A stretch of DNA of 64,000 nt from Dioscorea cayenensis subsp. rotundata (taxonomy: Eukaryota; Streptophyta; Magnoliopsida; Dioscoreales; Dioscoreaceae), in NCBI RefSeq assembly GCF_009730915.1, contig NC_052475.1, positions 21,572,285 to 21,636,284 on the forward strand. The letters run 5' to 3'. The position numbers and the translations under genes are program-made. How positions within the stretch are numbered: the first letter of the stretch is position 1; every line of letters starts with the position of its first letter. This document shows, in pieces, positions 1 to 14,188 of the stretch. A model generated the notes under the pieces. The model ran no database searches. It was given only the letters and a program-made list of their open reading frames with translations, and was not told the DNA's origin.

Positions 1-817
1 CTTTGAAACTTCTTCACGATGGGCATAATGGATTACATTTGTTGACACAATGGTTCTTAGTTTCAGATCATGTTGAGAAAATTGTCTATGTGAAACATGG
101 GACATAATGGATTACTGTCATTGACACTATGTTTTCTTAGTTTCCGATCATGTTGAGAAATCTGTCTATGTGTTTTGTCTAGGTTGTTGAAAACTACATG
201 AAAGGGACAGACAAACTAACTGGACTCAAAATAAAACATGTTCTCCCAGCTGTTTGATTGGATAGAAAACAACATAGGTTTTTCCCATGCAATTCTCTTT
301 TGCTGACATTTGGTTGACCAGAAAAGGGGCAATGATAACACAGATTGGCTTGTATCTTTTGCCTCTGCCTTGTTTAATAATTATTTTCCTTATGATATTT
401 CTATTGAAAAATTGGGAAAAAAAAGGAGCAAAACTTTGCATCATGCTTTGTTGCTAAAAACATCCACCTTAGCTCGACCCTATTACTGCACCTCCACTAC
501 TGCCTTTACGCAAGTTCTAGCTCAATGCTTTAATTTCAGCTTGCTACTATTGTCATGTCAATATGTAATCAATCTTTGGCAATTTCAGTTCTTGTGATTA
601 CATTGATTTTGTCAATGCCTTAAATTATTTTTCTGAAAGTTTTATTTCTATTGTTATAACTCATCACTTGTATTTATGAATTCAATCATTTCCGGTTGTT
701 GTTATTTAAGAGTAGTTCTGTTGCGTATGCTTTGTATGGCGTAAGTGCTATCATTGGCAAATGACTTTCTTGTTTTGTAGTTGAAGCTTCTAACTTTGTT
801 GCTTCAAAATATCACAG
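1..817 (+). other. Intron of the cysteine oxidase gene
   Basis: No exon of the upstream cupin core of a plant cysteine oxidase is visible here, so this stretch is read as the 3' part of an intron whose 5' end lies left of the window. A possible acceptor AG sits at 816-817 (after ATCACAG), which restores the usual family junction just before an ARPARLV-like segment. A second AG at 779-780 would add 37 nt that do not resemble the family. Short open frames in this stretch have no recognisable content. Confidence 0.55.
21..172. repeat. Tandem duplication of about 75 bp within the intron
   Basis: Positions 21-92 and 99-172 are two imperfect direct copies. Both begin with a gggcataatgg/gggacataatgg motif and both end in gtctatgtg, with a handful of substitutions and small indels between them. 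The period is about 78 bp. It looks like a local replication-slippage or unequal-crossover duplication, with no sign of a mobile element. Confidence 0.85.
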
Positions 818-1238
818 CTAGACCAGCAAGACTCGTTCGAGACGGGGACATGTCAGCACCGTGTGGGACAACAGTTCTTGGTCCAACTACTGGTGGTAAT
901 ATCCACTGCTTCAAGGCCTTAACACCTTGTGCCCTGTTCGACATTCTATCCCCACCCTATTCATCAGAAGATGGCCGCCATTGTTCTTATTTTCGAAAAT
1001 CCTCCAAGAAGGATCAGCCTGGTACTAATAAATCTTAATCTACAATTCCTTTTCATGCATTAGGTTTGCAATTTTCATTCGAAAACCTAATCTCTCCTAC
1101 ACTTCAGCCGACATTGTTGAAGCTGTTCTGGCAACTGGTGTGAAGCCATCAGAATTAGCTTGGTTGGAAGAGTATCAACCCCCAGACAGCTTTGTTATCA
1201 GACGAGGTTCATACAAAGGTCGTCCGATCCGGGTTTAA
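818..1238 (+). CDS. Plant cysteine oxidase (PCO4/5-like), last two exons
   Basis: Two exons read as the C-terminal half of a plant cysteine oxidase, an Fe(II)-dependent cupin thiol dioxygenase that oxidises the N-terminal Cys of group VII ERF factors and so couples oxygen level to N-degron proteolysis. Exon one (818-1021) reads [12 protein letters not shown], then [19 protein letters not shown], then [17 protein letters not shown]. The His of the NIHCFKA motif corresponds to the third iron ligand of the family. A GT donor follows at 1022, and an AG acceptor at 1106-1107 opens exon two (1108-1238), whose end [18 protein letters not shown] closely matches the PCO4/PCO5 C-terminus. Phase is preserved across the intron (G + CC). 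The N-terminal half and the other two iron ligands lie outside the window. The first exon boundary is the least certain part. Confidence 0.88.
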
Positions 1239-2361
1239 TTGCGCTCCTTTGGTGTAACATACTAATCAGATTGGTGATCAGTGATCGGTAATCGGCTCTA
1301 ATCATTGTGAAATAGAGTTTGCTTGCTGGCTGTATTGTGAATCTAACACTGGTTGAAATAATAATGTTTATTAGAGAGCAGCATGTATTTTACGGTGTAA
1401 ATATTTCGGCGATAAACTTCTTAATATCTAAATAGCCTCAAATGTAACCATCTATAGAACTTTGAGTTTCCATATATGCTGCTGTCCTGTTGTTCCTTCC
1501 CTCTTTGAAACACAACCATCAAGAGTTGGGCTCTGTTTTTTGGTTTCATTCATTGTAACTGTTACATGAACTGTGTCTTCTTTAGTGCTATGTTTGTTTT
1601 TCACTATGTTCACAGAATTCATAATGGAAACTCAAATAGACAAATGATTTCTTGAAATAAAAATAAATTTAATAAATTTAGGAAATTTTTGTGTATGTAT
1701 ATAGCTCTGTAAAAATGGGTTTACATTTATCCTGGGAATTTTTTTTAATAAATTTTTACATATATTAGATTTAGGAAACATTATATAGCAAGTCCAAAAA
1801 GATTATTCTAGCAATACTTGGCTCCATTCCATAGCTCAAACCTTAATAAGGCGCAATGTGATGAATGTATAAATTAGAATTTTATAAATATTTCCAGGTT
1901 TGTTTTTATATAAATATTACTATCAGAAAAATCATTCTTAGTTCATATATGCCCACTCTAGTAACGTTCTTATTAAGCTTCTAACCATTAAAAGTTATTT
2001 TAAGTAAATATAAATTTAGAATTTCTTTGAAAAAAAATTAACATATATAGTAATATCTTTTATAAATAATTAAATATGTATATATAGACACATCCTTAAA
2101 AAGAAAAAAATTAAAAAAAAAAATCTTTAAAGAATCACCTCTAAACAAACAACCTACAACCTATCCACTTAAAATCAACAAAACCTGAAAAGAATTTTTA
2201 GAAACAAGTGAAGTATATTAATTAATCCACAAAGAACAAGAAGATCAACAGAAAATAAACAAAACAAAACAAAACAAACTCAATAAAAACCAAAAACCAA
2301 AAAAAAGAAAAAGAAATGATCTCCATTGTTGGTCGTAAAACATTGGCAGCTTCTTAAATAC

Positions 2362-2379
2362 CATGCATGCATGCATGCA
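2362..2379. promoter_or_regulatory. CATG/TGCA array containing overlapping RY (CATGCATG) motifs
   Basis: The run CATGCATGCATGCATGCA contains three overlapping copies of CATGCATG, the RY/Sph core bound by plant B3-domain factors of the ABI3/FUS3 type. It is over 1 kb downstream of the cysteine oxidase and 14 kb from the next gene, so a function is not established. It could simply be a four-base microsatellite. Confidence 0.3.
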
Positions 2380-3083
2380 CGAGCTGCATATTTGGATTGC
2401 CAGACATCAACTCTGGAGAGAAAGTGTCCTGAAAAACAAAAGACATGCATGTGAAGACACACCACACCGAGCTCTGTTTTTCCTTTCACTGAATGCTTGC
2501 CTATGTTTGCGGCGGCACTTTAGCCAATAAAACTATTTAAACAATATATTAATATAACTATATATATATATATATATATATACAAGATCTACTGCTCTTT
2601 CTCTTCTTATAATGCATCATCAATTCATCATCTATCATACAATATATATTCTTTCTGTTTGTTTATTATTATTGTCATACAGTAATGTATTTTTATATGT
2701 TTAGCAGCAGAACCAACAAGGACAGACATCTCATGGAGATTATCAGAGTAAGACATGGTTGGAACTTAGATCTGTCTGCCTATCTTCTTTTTCTATATAT
2801 ATATATATATATATATATATCATGCATGGCAGTATTTGGAGGGGTGGGTTTATATATATATATATATATATATGGACAATGAATTTGTAAAAAAGTGCTG
2901 TATATATTCATATATATTAATATAAATATACATGTAATCAATAAAAATCATATTTGCATGTATATTTTCACATATTTTCGCTGTTGTTACTTATATTCAT
3001 ATTTCTCCAAAATTCAATTCGATTTTGAGCATATGTACAAACAAATGGATTATAACAATATAAAAGTCATACACAGTTACGGA

Positions 3084-3084
3084 C

Positions 3085-3134
<50 letters not shown>
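3084..3134. repeat. Compound (TA)n(TG)n microsatellite
   Basis: An (AT)n run passes directly into a (GT)n run, both perfect in this copy. Alternating purine-pyrimidine sequence of this kind is length-variable and can adopt Z-DNA, so it is a likely polymorphic marker. Confidence 0.9.
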
Positions 3135-3136
<2 letters not shown>

Positions 3137-4559
3137 ATGTGTAGATCTAGTTGATTTACTGAGTTATCTTTAATCTATATCCCTATAAAGATAGAATTTT
3201 TGTAAATTAAAAATAAAGAATTCAGTAAATAATGAAGGGTGTTTTTTTGTGATGTGGAGAAAATACAAATTAGTTGGGAGTATTATATATAATATAGACT
3301 ATTCTCTAAGTATTCCTATCTTTGAAAGTGATATTTGAGATAAAGAATTAAAAAATATATATGTATACATAAAGATGAAACCCTTGTTAAAGTCAATATT
3401 TATGAGTTGAGCACTAATTGTGGAAACATATATATATATATATATATCAATGACATCAAACTCCTTTTGAGTTTTAAGTATCAAGAAATTCAACTATTAT
3501 CTTGGTTTTATGTTGATGACTTGATGTATTTTTATGTGAACTGAGACTGACTTGTTACATGTATATATATATGGTCAAACAAATGTCATTGGTTTCTTTC
3601 AATTTTATAGGGATATACAAGTAATTTCAAATTTTTAGGCATATATTTTTTTAATGAATTTGTGTTTATATATGTTTTAGAATTCACATAGTTTATACTT
3701 TATAGTTGTCAATTAATCAGAATATAATTTTTGAATTATGTTTGCTTAATTTGCTCATTAACAATTTTTTAATATAAAGTTGTGGACCGTTGAGCTAGTG
3801 ACATTAATAATAGTTCGTATATAGATCGCTACATGTGACATGTTCTTGCAATATCACATAATATTCATGTGCCGTGTTTGATCTCATTACTAAATCATTG
3901 CAAATAGAACTCAGCATATTATTCATATCATGTAACACAAACTTGTGATTAAGCTCTTCAAACTATATAATGAAAATAAGCTTACAAAATCTCTAGGCTA
4001 TTATTATTATCTAAAAATGAGGCTTTCTTTATTCAAATCCATCTTATTCTTATCATGGAAACCAAATAATAACTAAGCTCATCAAACTTATAATGAGAAA
4101 AGAAAAATACACTTGTGGCCAATTGTATCTTGGCCAAAAAGAGCAATTATCATTTATGAGCTAGCTATATATATATATATATATTAAAAACCATTTCCCT
4201 CTAAGTTACTAATTAAGATCGGTCAAGAAAAGTATGAGGAATTCCCATGAGATCACAATCTCACAAGACTAAATTCCCAGAAGGAATCCAATAAGAATTG
4301 GGGAAGCCATTCTATCATTATAGTAATGCATGAAGAAACCCTAGAAGATAAGTTCAAAGTATATATAGAACAAACTCACCAATTCCCTTCTTGAGATTCT
4401 CTCACCCAACCTACCCTTTAAACAATCCCCAAATGTCAACTCTCATGCAGACTTGCAGACAAAAACTAGAGATATCACAGGGACCATTCTTTTATTATTA
4501 ATTATTATTATTATTATACGTTATTAATCCTTTTATTATTTTTATTATTAAAAAAAGAT

Positions 4560-4560
<1 letters not shown>

Positions 4561-4600
<40 letters not shown>
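4561..4600. repeat. (AG)n microsatellite
   Basis: An almost pure GA/AG run of about 38 bases, following an ATT-rich stretch. It sits in a gene-poor region with no gene in its vicinity. Confidence 0.9.
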
Positions 4601-4604
<4 letters not shown>

Positions 4605-6385
4605 TGTTTTTAATATAATGTTCATATATATATAATATGTATAGCATCAGAGAAGGAGAATTTGATTCCATGGAATTTTCAATGTGCCTTCTTGCTCATT
4701 GCTCACGAGACCCAATCTCATACTTCATTATATTTTAATCTTGATCTTGAGTGTAGTTATCTATATATAATTAATATATATAATATACATACATATATAT
4801 ATATATATATATAGAAAGAGAGAGTATATTTTTGAATGAAGAGCTTTCGTAGTACTTAAACAATATTAATGCTCAGAATATTTGTCTTCAATCCCGTTTG
4901 AACTTGGAAGTGTATTTAATGCATGCATGATCTCCTCCTTTCTCATGCAAATTTAATTATCTTAATTAATTCTTTTCCATTATACCCTTTTATTATTAGT
5001 TAAAATTAATTTGTTTTTGGAACATATTTGAGTCTTTTAATTATATGTATAATTTTTTTCTGGTATATATATGAGCTGATATAAAATATGCATTTAGAAT
5101 GGAATTATTTTATGCAGTGCAATTATTTTCCTCCCTTTTTGGTTTATATAATGAGAAATAATGGTATCATCCACATGTACTTAGGAAACAAATGAAACAT
5201 TAGAAAAGGAACAATTAGGACATATATGTCAGTGATGATCCAAATAAATCCTAAATCATATTCCAAGGCAAACTATTGCATGTGAGACATGAAGGTGCTT
5301 CTATGTTTGTTCTTCACATGGTTTAGTTGGCTTACATTTGAAAAATATATTCCTATATATATATATATATCCAGTGGAATTATTAAATTTGAACTATTTC
5401 AAGCTAAAAGTTTTGTTTGGAAATAACTAAAAACTCCTATTAATTAATTTTTCTCATATATATAATTGTGATATTGAGAGACAGGTTATATATTAATGCA
5501 AGCATCCAATGAGGAAGTGCCACATCAGACAAGTTTAGATGGATTATATATATATATATATGTAAACTAATAGCAAAAACCCTTAATTTTGATGCTCTTA
5601 TCATTCTTGTTTCATAGAGTACTTAATTATTATACAGTAGCAAGTAGTGCATCTTCTTCTGAGTAGCAGTAGCAGCAGACCAGGAAAGAGGTCGCATGGT
5701 GTGTGATCTATTTGCTGGCATAGTACCACCTAAACCCTAACTTTGATTCCTGACATTGGTTGACCTACTCATCTCCCAATGACCTCATGCCATGAATTTA
5801 TATATATATATATACACACACATACATACTTGCACTAGACATGCTCTCTAAATTCCCTAGAGAGAGAGAGGTATTAGGTTTTAATAATTGTGCCTTGATA
5901 AACTCAAGGATATATATTGATAAAAGAAGAAAAAAGAGAAATTAAGGTTGTATATATGGATATATAAGGAGAGAAAAGGTGGTATTGGCTAGGGTTTAAT
6001 TTAGGTACTAGATAAAGTTAAGGGTATATATATATATAGCAATCAATTGATAATCATACTGCTAGGTTTTTAAGTTTATGACTTGAAAATTTTAAAATTT
6101 AAAGTTATAAATAAAATTTAAATCAGGTGATACTATTTAGTTTTATTTCCTTACTAAAAAAATTTTATGTATACTATGTTTACTTGCGTCATTGACATAA
6201 AAGGTTTATATTTATAATTGTATTAGTATAGTTTAGAATTATATATGTATTGACAGATTATATTGTACGGATGAATAATTAAAACTACATAAATTAACTA
6301 GTTTGAAAAATTAATTAACATTTTTTTTTTGAAAGACATGAAAATGAATAATAATCATTTTAGAGGTTTCTAGTGATCTTGTTCT

Positions 6386-6387
<2 letters not shown>

Positions 6388-6448
<61 letters not shown>
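6388..6448. repeat. Compound (TA)n(GA)n microsatellite
   Basis: A (TA)n tract is followed immediately by a long (AG)n tract. The same TA-then-GA junction recurs near 14820-14873 and, without perfect adjacency, near 12356-12391. Confidence 0.9.
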
Positions 6449-6451
<3 letters not shown>

Positions 6452-7331
6452 TATTATATATATAATATATATAGTTAATTAATATATAGTTTGGAAAAGG
6501 AGCATGGAAAGTAAAATGTTGGATGGTTAGGAAAAGGATGGAGAAAGGGACATGAAAGAGAATAATTGGAATTGGTCACAAGACAAAGCTTCCCTTCATT
6601 TCTAATTCCAACCATTCCTCATCTTGCTCTTTTCTATTATATTTATAATTATAATTATCTACTTTTGTTTTCATTGATCTCCAACTTCTTCCTTCTCCCA
6701 AAGTATTCTGTCTTCTTTGTTTCTTTGTGGGAGCTGGATTATTATACTACCCTCTCTTTCTTGGAGGTATGTAATCTTTCAAATATTAGATACCTTTTCA
6801 TGAAAATAAATTGATGGCTCACCATTTGCTACTCCTTCATTGTCACCAAACAAGTGACACCATTTTAATTAATTAATTTGGCTATATATATATATATATA
6901 TATATTCAAGAGTAATAAGTAATAGCCTATTAATTACTTAATTTTATTTTAAATCTTAATACCATCTATAAATATATAACACATATATAACATCTTTAAA
7001 ATGAAATATGAAAGTTTTATTTTAAACGAAAACTAGAATATCATATTAATGTTTTTTTATTTTTGTTTTTGTTTTTTGTTTTTGTTTTATTTTTGTTTTC
7101 ATCTCTTAATATAACTTAATAAGTTTTCATTTGACTCAATAATTACTAGTTAATACATATATATATATATATATATGGTTCTTTTTATTTATGGTCAGAT
7201 TCATACTTTATATTTTATTCATTGATCAAACATTTATTGTAAGAGAATTTATGTATATTATGTGGAGAAATTTTTTTTAAAAATATTCAATTTAAAATAA
7301 TAATAATAATAATAATAATAATAATTGATTG

Positions 7332-9032
7332 ATTGATTGATTGATTGAATGAATGAAGATGCAAGCGTAGCCAATCAAGCAGTAAAGTGTGCACAAAGGC
7401 AAGGTATCGATCTACAGGGAAAATCAAGAGTACTAGTACTAATCCTAATTCCAAAAACTAGTTTAACCAAAAGTTGTGCTGGGTGCATATAAAATAAGAA
7501 GAAAGAGAACAGAAAGCAAGAATAATAAAATGAAATCCGTCGAGAATCAAGGGAAAGCGGGATGCTCGGATGTAGAGTCCCTCTAGGGTTTTATAAGTCC
7601 AAGACAAAGGTTGTATAAGTATAGCAATCCTATTTGAATCGAGAGAAATCTTAAAATATATACTGACACCCCATTACCGCATTACACTATATGAAATCTC
7701 AATGTGAATTAACAAGAATTCATAAGTAGACAATCCTTCTTGCGAAGACATTGCCCCTAATCCCATACAGAATAAAATTGCAATTTCTCATAAAATCTAC
7801 TCCCTACGATTGCAAAAAGCATGGAATTACTTGCTAATTCAATTAGAAGGATTGAGGGAGGAGAACTCTCAACTCTAAAGTACCCCATTGCTAGACTTAC
7901 TCGCAATCCCCTCCAATCGCGGCTTGCCTTTGCTAGATGGGTATTTCTACTAGTCACAAAGCACATCATACAAGAAAACTAGGGCTTTCACTTCGATAGT
8001 ATTCAAGACATTAAAACAAGAAATTGGATTCAAATAATATGGATTGTAATTAAAAAACAATTAAAGCATAAAGGTCTACAACCAATATCAAAATAAAATA
8101 GCCCTAGAGTTCATCTACGCCCACACATCTACAAAATTAGCTCTCCATTAAGGGAGAGCAAGCATCCAAACAACAAGATGTAATAAGAAACAAAGAAGAC
8201 ATGAAAACCCCCTTCTCAATTGCGCCGAGAGGTGATTGCCGTAGAACACCTAAGGACTTTCCACCAACGACGCCAAGACAACCCTTGACAGCTCTAATCT
8301 CTTTGATCCAAGCTAGGTGGGCTGATTCTCTCTCTTGATTCGCCTCCAAAGCCCTAGAGATCCTCCCCTTTCTATCCCCAAGCCTCGTTGTTGAATAGAA
8401 TAAAAGATCCCCTCAAAACCCTCGTCATAAATATTTATACCTAGCCACTTGTAGGCTGCTTATGAGCGTAACGTGGCCGTAAAGAGCTGGGGATGATTGG
8501 TTGTGAGCCTTACTTGATCAATTATTGCTGTAAGTCCCATCCATAAGGTCTTTTGTTTGGTGTTACTATCCAGCTTATGGCCATAAACGTTGCACGGTAA
8601 ACTTCTCTGGATAGCCCCAGCAATCACCCTTACGGGCATTTGTTGTGTTCGTAAGCTCTTGTGGAACAGTCCTTACGTTTTTCTTTACATGCATAAGTCC
8701 TACCCGTAAGGTCTTCTAATTGTCCTTATACTCCCCCTTACGAGTATAAATATGCCCACAAAGTTATCTGCAAGAGACTTACAACCATAAGCACGATCGT
8801 AAGGTGAACTTTAAGTGAGTTTATCTAGTCTGTTCTTCACTAATTGATGCTGAGAGAGCTCCATCTTCATCGTTTTGGCTATCTTATTCTTAAATATTGC
8901 CGAAGCCTGAGAATGCAAAATACACCATGTTTAACATTGAATTCCATAATATTATTCTAATATATATATATATATATATGCCTAATGAGTGTACAAAATG
9001 ATATTAAATGAACTATAATTGTACACTCATCA
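7332..9032. mobile_element. Non-coding TG...CA element, copy A (solo LTR or LARD-like)
   Basis: About 1.7 kb that aligns along its length with the elements at 19691-22990 and 20524-22110. Shared landmarks in order are: GCAAGCGTA/GCAAGTGCA near the left end; a block about a start-of-gene-like ctagggttttataagtcc phrase; ccctaatcccatac; ctactccctac; a caatcgyggcttgcct block; and a right part rich in cttacggg/cgtaag palindromes. Its right end is ACTCATCA at 9032; the left end is blurred by a TTGA microsatellite (7325-7350). There is no long open frame and no polyprotein. Terminal TG...CA plus lack of coding suggests a solo LTR or a non-autonomous LTR element. The family name is not known to me. 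Confidence 0.6.
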
Positions 9033-9374
9033 ATAGTAATAATATATTTAGATTGCAATTCATTTAAGAATAAAATTATAATCAAAATCAAATAACAAAA
9101 ATAAAAGAGTGGTTGGAGAATTAAATATATTATATTAGAATGATCAAAGTTTATAATTTTTTTAAAAACATTGATGTTTTACTTAAAAATTTTTTCAATC
9201 TTCAACTTTATTATGACGGAAGACATGAATTATTAGAAATTTGATGGAAATAATTTGACTTGATCCACCATCAATGAGGATCTTGTCTTTTTCCTAGTTG
9301 AGCACCTATTTCTTAATTTTTGATAAAATTTATTCTCTCAATATATTTCTCTTCATGTACATATCATTTTTATC

Positions 9375-9414
<40 letters not shown>

Positions 9415-10183
9415 AAATACACATACCAAAACCTCCCACCCAAAGAAAAGACTACAAGCTATCACCAAAATAGAAAAATATATGGTTGCTTAAACATCCT
9501 TTTGTTCCTAACATACCAACTAGATATTCTCTATTATTGCCATGCATACATACACACGCACGCTAATTACAAGTTGATTTGATGATATAAAGACAAATGG
9601 AGAAGCACAAGAGCTGAGTACAAGAAGATAATGATTGTAGTAGTTCATGCCAATTGCTTATACTCCCTAGCTAACTTGCATGGTAACATGTCACACTCAT
9701 CAAAGTCCAACACCATGAGACTTGAAACCCTAAAATAACTTTCAATTTGCACCAAAATATACATATAAAAAACCTCTTCGAATACAAATCTATACATACA
9801 AAAAAACATTAAATATAATTTAAAGATGACATATATCCCTGTCTCTCCTTGCATGTCACACATTCCAACCTTTGTTAAAAATAATTAATGTATAGTGATC
9901 ACCTTTGATTTTTTTTTTCTCAATAGCGTGGAAGAATATGCAATCCATCATAATGGTCAATTAGGGTTTTGAATTTGGAAGACTTTGGTCATTTAAGTTT
10001 GGACGGCCATTTTGCATAAAGCTCAACTGAATTAATTATTTTTTTAGCATATCTTGTTTTCATATTCATGGTGTATAATATGTTTAATTTATTAAATTTA
10101 ATCAAAATTGTCCTATATATATTTCAAGAATCTCAAAATAACATGATATATTACTTGTTCTACAAAAATATTGTTATAGTTGA

Positions 10184-10215
<32 letters not shown>

Positions 10216-11573
10216 GAATTTTCAAGATGGGAATGATGTAAAAAAAAATTTATATTAAAGTCATATGTATATGTTATTAAATAGGTCAAAATCAAAGATG
10301 AGAAAGAATAATCAAAATAGGGGAATAGAATTATATATTGGCTTTCAGTTTCATACATAATTAACTTTCATATAGGTTATATATATTGCATATATATATA
10401 TATATATATATATATGTTTGAATCACCATATATAGACTCAATTTATAAGATTAGTTATGAGACCAAAATTGAACTCAATAAGATTCAATGGATAAAATAC
10501 TAACTAGTCTCATGGCTCATGTTTGTTGACGAAATCTATATTATCATATATGCCCCTGTTATTTCTTATTAGACTTGCTATATATTTATTCACATGTCAT
10601 ACTAGTCTTTAAATATATACGGTGCACAAAGACTCTTAAACTTTTTATATTTATGTTAATACTAGTATGGAAGACCATGGTATTCAAAGAATGATCACTA
10701 ATGGAGTATATATATATATATATATATGTTTACATTTATATATAACTAAATGCATTGTCAAACTTTCATAAATATATATACTTGTTAAGTAGGTAGGTCC
10801 AAAAGGAAGTTTTATATAATATGTTAAGTTTGTTGTGTATTTTTGCTGTTTTTTCCTTGTCATGTATAAAGTAAAAGGAAGTGGATGTAGACAAAGTGCA
10901 ACTTGGCTCTAAATAAGTTATGAGTTATGATGCTCAAAGGTCATTAGCAACTTGATTAAGTGGAAACTAAGTCAATGTGGGTGTTAAATTAATTAGGTAG
11001 TGCTCATTGATTGAAACATTAAGGAATGAATAAAAGAGCATGTTTCATATGAATGACTCATCCAAGTGCCTTCCATATTTGACTAGCTAAATCAGCGAGA
11101 GAGATAGCTAGCTAGAGTCCAAATGGTTTAGTTGCTTCACTTAATTATAAATTAACTAATGAATTAGTACACATATAATTAGAGAGAGAAACTCTAATAA
11201 TGCAAATATAAAACAAAAATGGGAAAAAGATGAGTCATTGAGTGAAGGAATTGGATTTAAGGTTATGAAAAGAAAAAAGAAGGAAACATGAGTGAAGGAA
11301 TTTTGAGTTGGTTCTGAAAAGTAGGAACATGGGTAATGAATTAGCACATATATATATATATATATATATATATTGCATGTGTGAGAACTGGTTGGCAGGA
11401 TAAACAAGCAGATATATTTATAATATATATGCATGCAGATCTATGCACGGTTATCCATGAAGATGAATGTGAAGATGTATGTAAGGACAAACTACATATT
11501 TTCCGGAAGCATCTCTTGGTTTTCTCCACTTTGATTCTCTTCCACTCTTCTTTCACTCTTTCTTAACGACTTC

Positions 11574-11614
<41 letters not shown>

Positions 11615-12357
11615 CTCACCCATGAGTATTTACTATATACATCGTAAAAAATATCAAAAATTCTTTTAGTAAAATAATTGAATCAATATTGATAAGATCT
11701 ATACATGTAAACTTATAATTATCTCTTTTTTTTAATCTGTTTGCTATCAATAAAACTATGTTTAGCCCACAAAAAATATATATATAAATGTGTATAATTA
11801 ATTTTCTCAAATAACAATAATAGTATATAAAGATAAAAAAAATATTTTAATGTTGGTTTTGATGTTTATATAATAATACATTAATCACTCATGAGTCATG
11901 ACATACATATATACTTCACAAAATGAAGACTACATCATCATCCTTTTTAATTTTATATATTTATCACATAGAATGAAACATTGTTAATTATATACTTCTA
12001 TATATCACACACCAATGAATACAAAAAAATTAAATATTATTAAAATATAAAAGTAGCTAGAAATGAAACATCGAGACAAAATGCACAAATAAGAAATATT
12101 TTTATATCTACGAATACACACACGCACACACACATACACACAAGTGAAATGAAAGTATGACAGTGTATGTTATCTAGGAAATTCCTCTCTCTCCGTCTCT
12201 GTTTCTACACACAAGCATGTAATAAGTATGGAGTTACATATTGCTAGGAAGATGCCTTTAATTGTACCTCACTAACCTCTCTTAAACTCTATAATCTTAC
12301 TTTTAATATCTCCATGATCAAACTAGTTAGATTAGAATGAGTACATCTTTTTTTATA

Positions 12358-12396
<39 letters not shown>

Positions 12397-12693
12397 GCAT
12401 AAATGATGATGAGAATAAAGGTTGATTGTATATATTGCTAGGAATTTTCCTACATGCTAGAAATAAAAAGGTGGCGCATGAGACGTGGGAGGGAACGTGA
12501 GCTGTGAAAAATTTAATGGAAACGGATGTGGGAGAAGGAGAGGCATGACGAGTATAACGTGAAAAGCTTGGTGAGAGGTTGTGTCATGACCACTGCTTTA
12601 AACTATTAGTCTTCTTGTTTAGAATTAGTTTCTCTTACTTTTTGAATCTCTTAATTATATTTTCAAACAAATTTTATTCTAGAACTTATATCA

Positions 12694-12732
<39 letters not shown>

Positions 12733-14151
12733 AGAAGCTGCGTGAATGCATGCATGAGAAAGCCTCTTTTTCTGCCACTTTTTTTGAAATTCTCTCGTCA
12801 CACACTCTTGCATTTAATTAGGGTCCGTTGCTCTTATTTTTATTTTTAGTTTTTTTTTTGCTTGTTCTGATTCTTTTATTTATCTATTTTAATTAATTTT
12901 TATGAATTATAAAAATCAGTTAAAATTAATTAGTAATCTAAAATTTATAAAAAAATTATATTAACTTTCTAAAATTATTCTTATTTAAAATATGATTTAA
13001 TAACATATATATAGTTAAATATGATTTATTGAAAATTATAAAAATACATTAGATATAAAGGTTAAATATGAAAAACCAATATTTAATATTATATAAATTT
13101 TCTAAATGGATAAGTAAATAGGACCAAAGAAAAGTTCTAGAATGATACAAGTAAAAAAAATCTGGAAGAAATATTTAATTTCAACGTGGAGAAGCCACCA
13201 TACTGACACACATACATAATAAATTTTTAAATATTTTGGAAAAAGTGGAATCCTCAATCTTCGGTATAGAAAATAGTATATGACACTACTATCCGACTAT
13301 TATACCAGTAATGATATATATTGCCATGTGTGGATGCATACCGTGGTACATGAGTTATTCTTTGTTATGTAAATTTTTTCACTATCTAAAAAATTTGAAT
13401 TTATTCTATTTACTTTTTATATTTAACTCCTTGATTTATTTTTAATAGCCAACAACTCTGTAGGCGGTATTTCCGGTGAAAAATGTTTTGCATTTATGAG
13501 TTAGTTGGTTGATAGAACTTTTGGATGGCATAGCTAATGTTGCACGGTTGATTCTTCACTTTACTCATGATATTCAGGTTAGAAAAAGAAAGATCATAGA
13601 ATGAGTTTTCCTCCAAAGAATAAAATCATAAACGATAAAGAGAATATCAATTATTTAGTTTGTTTCATTTGTTAATTTATTCAACTCATAAAGGAAATAA
13701 ATTTTTTATTACAAATGTATCCCAAGCATTGGAGGGAGATTAATAATTTTGTTAGACAGAAGTTCCTACTTTCTTTTGACTAAAATGTATGCATTTGTTT
13801 GTTTTCAAATTGTTTTTTAAAATATAAACAACTTGTCATTCTCAACAATAATGACCCTCAATTTATCATTTCACATCTTAAAAATGGTTTCTCTTCAATA
13901 AAAAGGCATAAAATTTATTTAATTCGGTTTAGAATTAGCTTTATTTAGCAAGAAAACAAAGAATTATTAGCCTTTGGTTATAATTTATTTGACCCAAAGA
14001 GGAACACTTTCAACATTTTATTTATAATATTAACATAATGTCATTATGAATAAGTATTCGGAAAAAAATTAGTTTTTCCTAATTAAAAATTCAGAAAACT
14101 ATACATTTGAGCCGCCTAATTAATTTCATTCAATTGTATATATAAAAGGTA

Positions 14152-14188
<37 letters not shown>

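Larger units (their letters stand above)
1239..7325. other. AT-rich intergenic stretch with many microsatellites
   Basis: No protein-coding gene or structured RNA is recognised. The 3' UTR of the cysteine oxidase gene probably occupies the first few hundred bases. The rest is AT-rich and studded with (TA)n tracts (near 2560, 2797, 2852, 3086, 3428, 4166, 4795, 5356, 5547, 6389, 6885 and 7160), (AG)n tracts (4563, 6406) and (ATT/AAT)n tracts (4495, 7300). Short open frames here are translations of repeats or random AT-rich sequence. Confidence 0.7.

Noticed and set aside
310..597. 95-codon open frame near the window start
   Set aside because: No similarity to cysteine oxidase or any other family, and it lies in what must be an intron of that gene.
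2330..2420. Possible microRNA hairpin around the CATG array
   Set aside because: Pairing between the flanks is short and broken, and no known mature miRNA sequence is recognised.
10113..10358. 81-codon frame with a poly-Asn run
   Set aside because: Translation of an (ATT)n microsatellite and AT-rich flanks.
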